Shown piece after piece: positions 5,117 through 5,648 of a DNA stretch of 5,648 bases; positions within the stretch are counted from its first letter, which is position 1, and each line of letters opens with the position of its first letter. The stretch spans positions 1-5,648 of the forward strand of contig WRHA01000270.1 of the NCBI GenBank assembly GCA_009783395.1, read 5' to 3'. Origin of the DNA: Defluviitaleaceae bacterium (lineage in GTDB: Bacteria; Bacillota; Clostridia; Lachnospirales; WQUN01). The notes under the pieces are model-generated. The model worked only from the letters and a program-made list of their open reading frames with translations. It had not been told where the DNA came from and ran no database searches. A program made the translations under genes and the position numbers.

Positions 5117-5648
5117 ATGAAGCATGTTCCAAACATATTATCCGTTTCTCGAATCATTTTAACGCTGGCGTTATTTTTTTTGTCTTTGATTTTGACAAAT
5201 TTTGTTTTCTCTCCGATATTTCTCATGCTTTATGCAATTATCGGGCTCACCGACATTCTTGATGGATTTTTTGCACGCAGGTTTAGCGCGGTATCACAAC
5301 TTGGAGCCAACATCGACGGGATTGCGGATTATATTTTGATTTTCGTTTCGCTTGTAATTATTGTTCCTCAGCTTGATTTAAACACGTTTTCGCGAGGACT
5401 TATTTTAGGATTTATCGCGCTGAAAATAATTAGCGTTATCGTTGGATACATACACTACAGGCAACTTATGATGATGCACACTTTGGCGGGAAAAATTGCA
5501 GGATTGCTTGCTTTTTCCGTGCCGCTTGTGATGCATGTTATTTACATCGATGTAAACACATTGGCGATATTTGTTGGAACATTTGTTTATCTTGCTATGC
5601 TTGAAAAGATTGCGATAAACATTGTGTCACCCGAGCCACTGCGCGATA
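5117..5648 (+). CDS. CDP-alcohol phosphatidyltransferase, N-terminal 177 codons (cut by right edge)
   Basis: Enzymes of this membrane family replace the CMP of a CDP-alcohol (often CDP-diacylglycerol) with another alcohol to make phospholipids. The complete signature D-x2-D-G-x2-A-R-x8-G-x3-D-x3-D is present: D46, D49-G50, A53-R54, G63, D67 and D71, which bind the two metal ions and the CDP group. The start MKHVPNILSVSRI resembles PgsA-type proteins. Hydrophobic segments at about 13-31, 33-46, 73-86, 94-112, 127-144 and 148-163 fit the usual six helices, so most of the protein is visible. The later part, HTLAGKIAG (121-129) and YLAMLEKIAINIVS (158-171), resembles less-studied family members more than canonical PgsA, so the acceptor alcohol (glycerol-3-phosphate, serine, inositol or other) is open. 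No stop is reached before the edge. Family is secure; the specific enzyme is not. Confidence 0.9.
   Translation, partial: MKHVPNILSVSRIILTLALFFLSLILTNFVFSPIFLMLYAIIGLTDILDGFFARRFSAVSQLGANIDGIADYILIFVSLVIIVPQLDLNTFSRGLILGFIALKIISVIVGYIHYRQLMMMHTLAGKIAGLLAFSVPLVMHVIYIDVNTLAIFVGTFVYLAMLEKIAINIVSPEPLRD

Noticed and set aside
5192..5220. Promoter-like TTGACA, 17 bases, GATATT
   Set aside because: Lies inside the phosphatidyltransferase coding region in codons for hydrophobic residues. AT-rich membrane-protein codons often mimic promoters and no gene starts after it.

Overview
The window looks like an ordinary chromosomal segment of a bacterium, most likely a member of the Bacillota (Clostridia-like). 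The reasons are the purine-rich ribosome binding sites (GGAGG, AAGGAG), a TTGACA promoter, moderate GC with AT-rich spacers, and protein sequences of that general character. The assignment is an inference from style; no marker settles the genus. TAA and TGA both end genes here, so the standard bacterial code applies.

Layout. At the left edge the first 90 codons of a leftward gene encode an unrecognised protein with one N-terminal membrane anchor. A 260-base AT-rich intergenic region follows. It separates this gene from a rightward gene cluster and holds a promoter candidate for each direction. It also holds a striking 23-bp perfect inverted repeat with a single central base. Rightward come galE (UDP-glucose 4-epimerase), a GCS2-family glutamate-cysteine ligase-like gene, ruvA, ruvB, an aminoglycoside N3-acetyltransferase-family gene and, after 58 bases, the first 177 codons of a CDP-alcohol phosphatidyltransferase cut off by the right edge.

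The five complete genes are packed as one operon. galE/gshA-like and gshA-like/ruvA overlap by ATGA, ruvA/ruvB are 6 bases apart, and ruvB/acetyltransferase share one base (TAATG). No terminator is visible between any of them or before the phosphatidyltransferase. Functionally the cluster is mixed: sugar-nucleotide supply for the envelope, gamma-glutamylcysteine synthesis, Holliday-junction branch migration (RuvA and RuvB act as one machine), an acyl-CoA-dependent N-acetyltransferase of unknown substrate, and phospholipid synthesis. ruvC is not in the window.

I see no convincing undescribed multi-gene system. The features most worth a second look are the long palindrome between the divergent genes, which abuts and may overlap the galE promoter, the glutamate-cysteine ligase-like gene beside ruvAB, and the acetyltransferase tightly coupled to ruvB.
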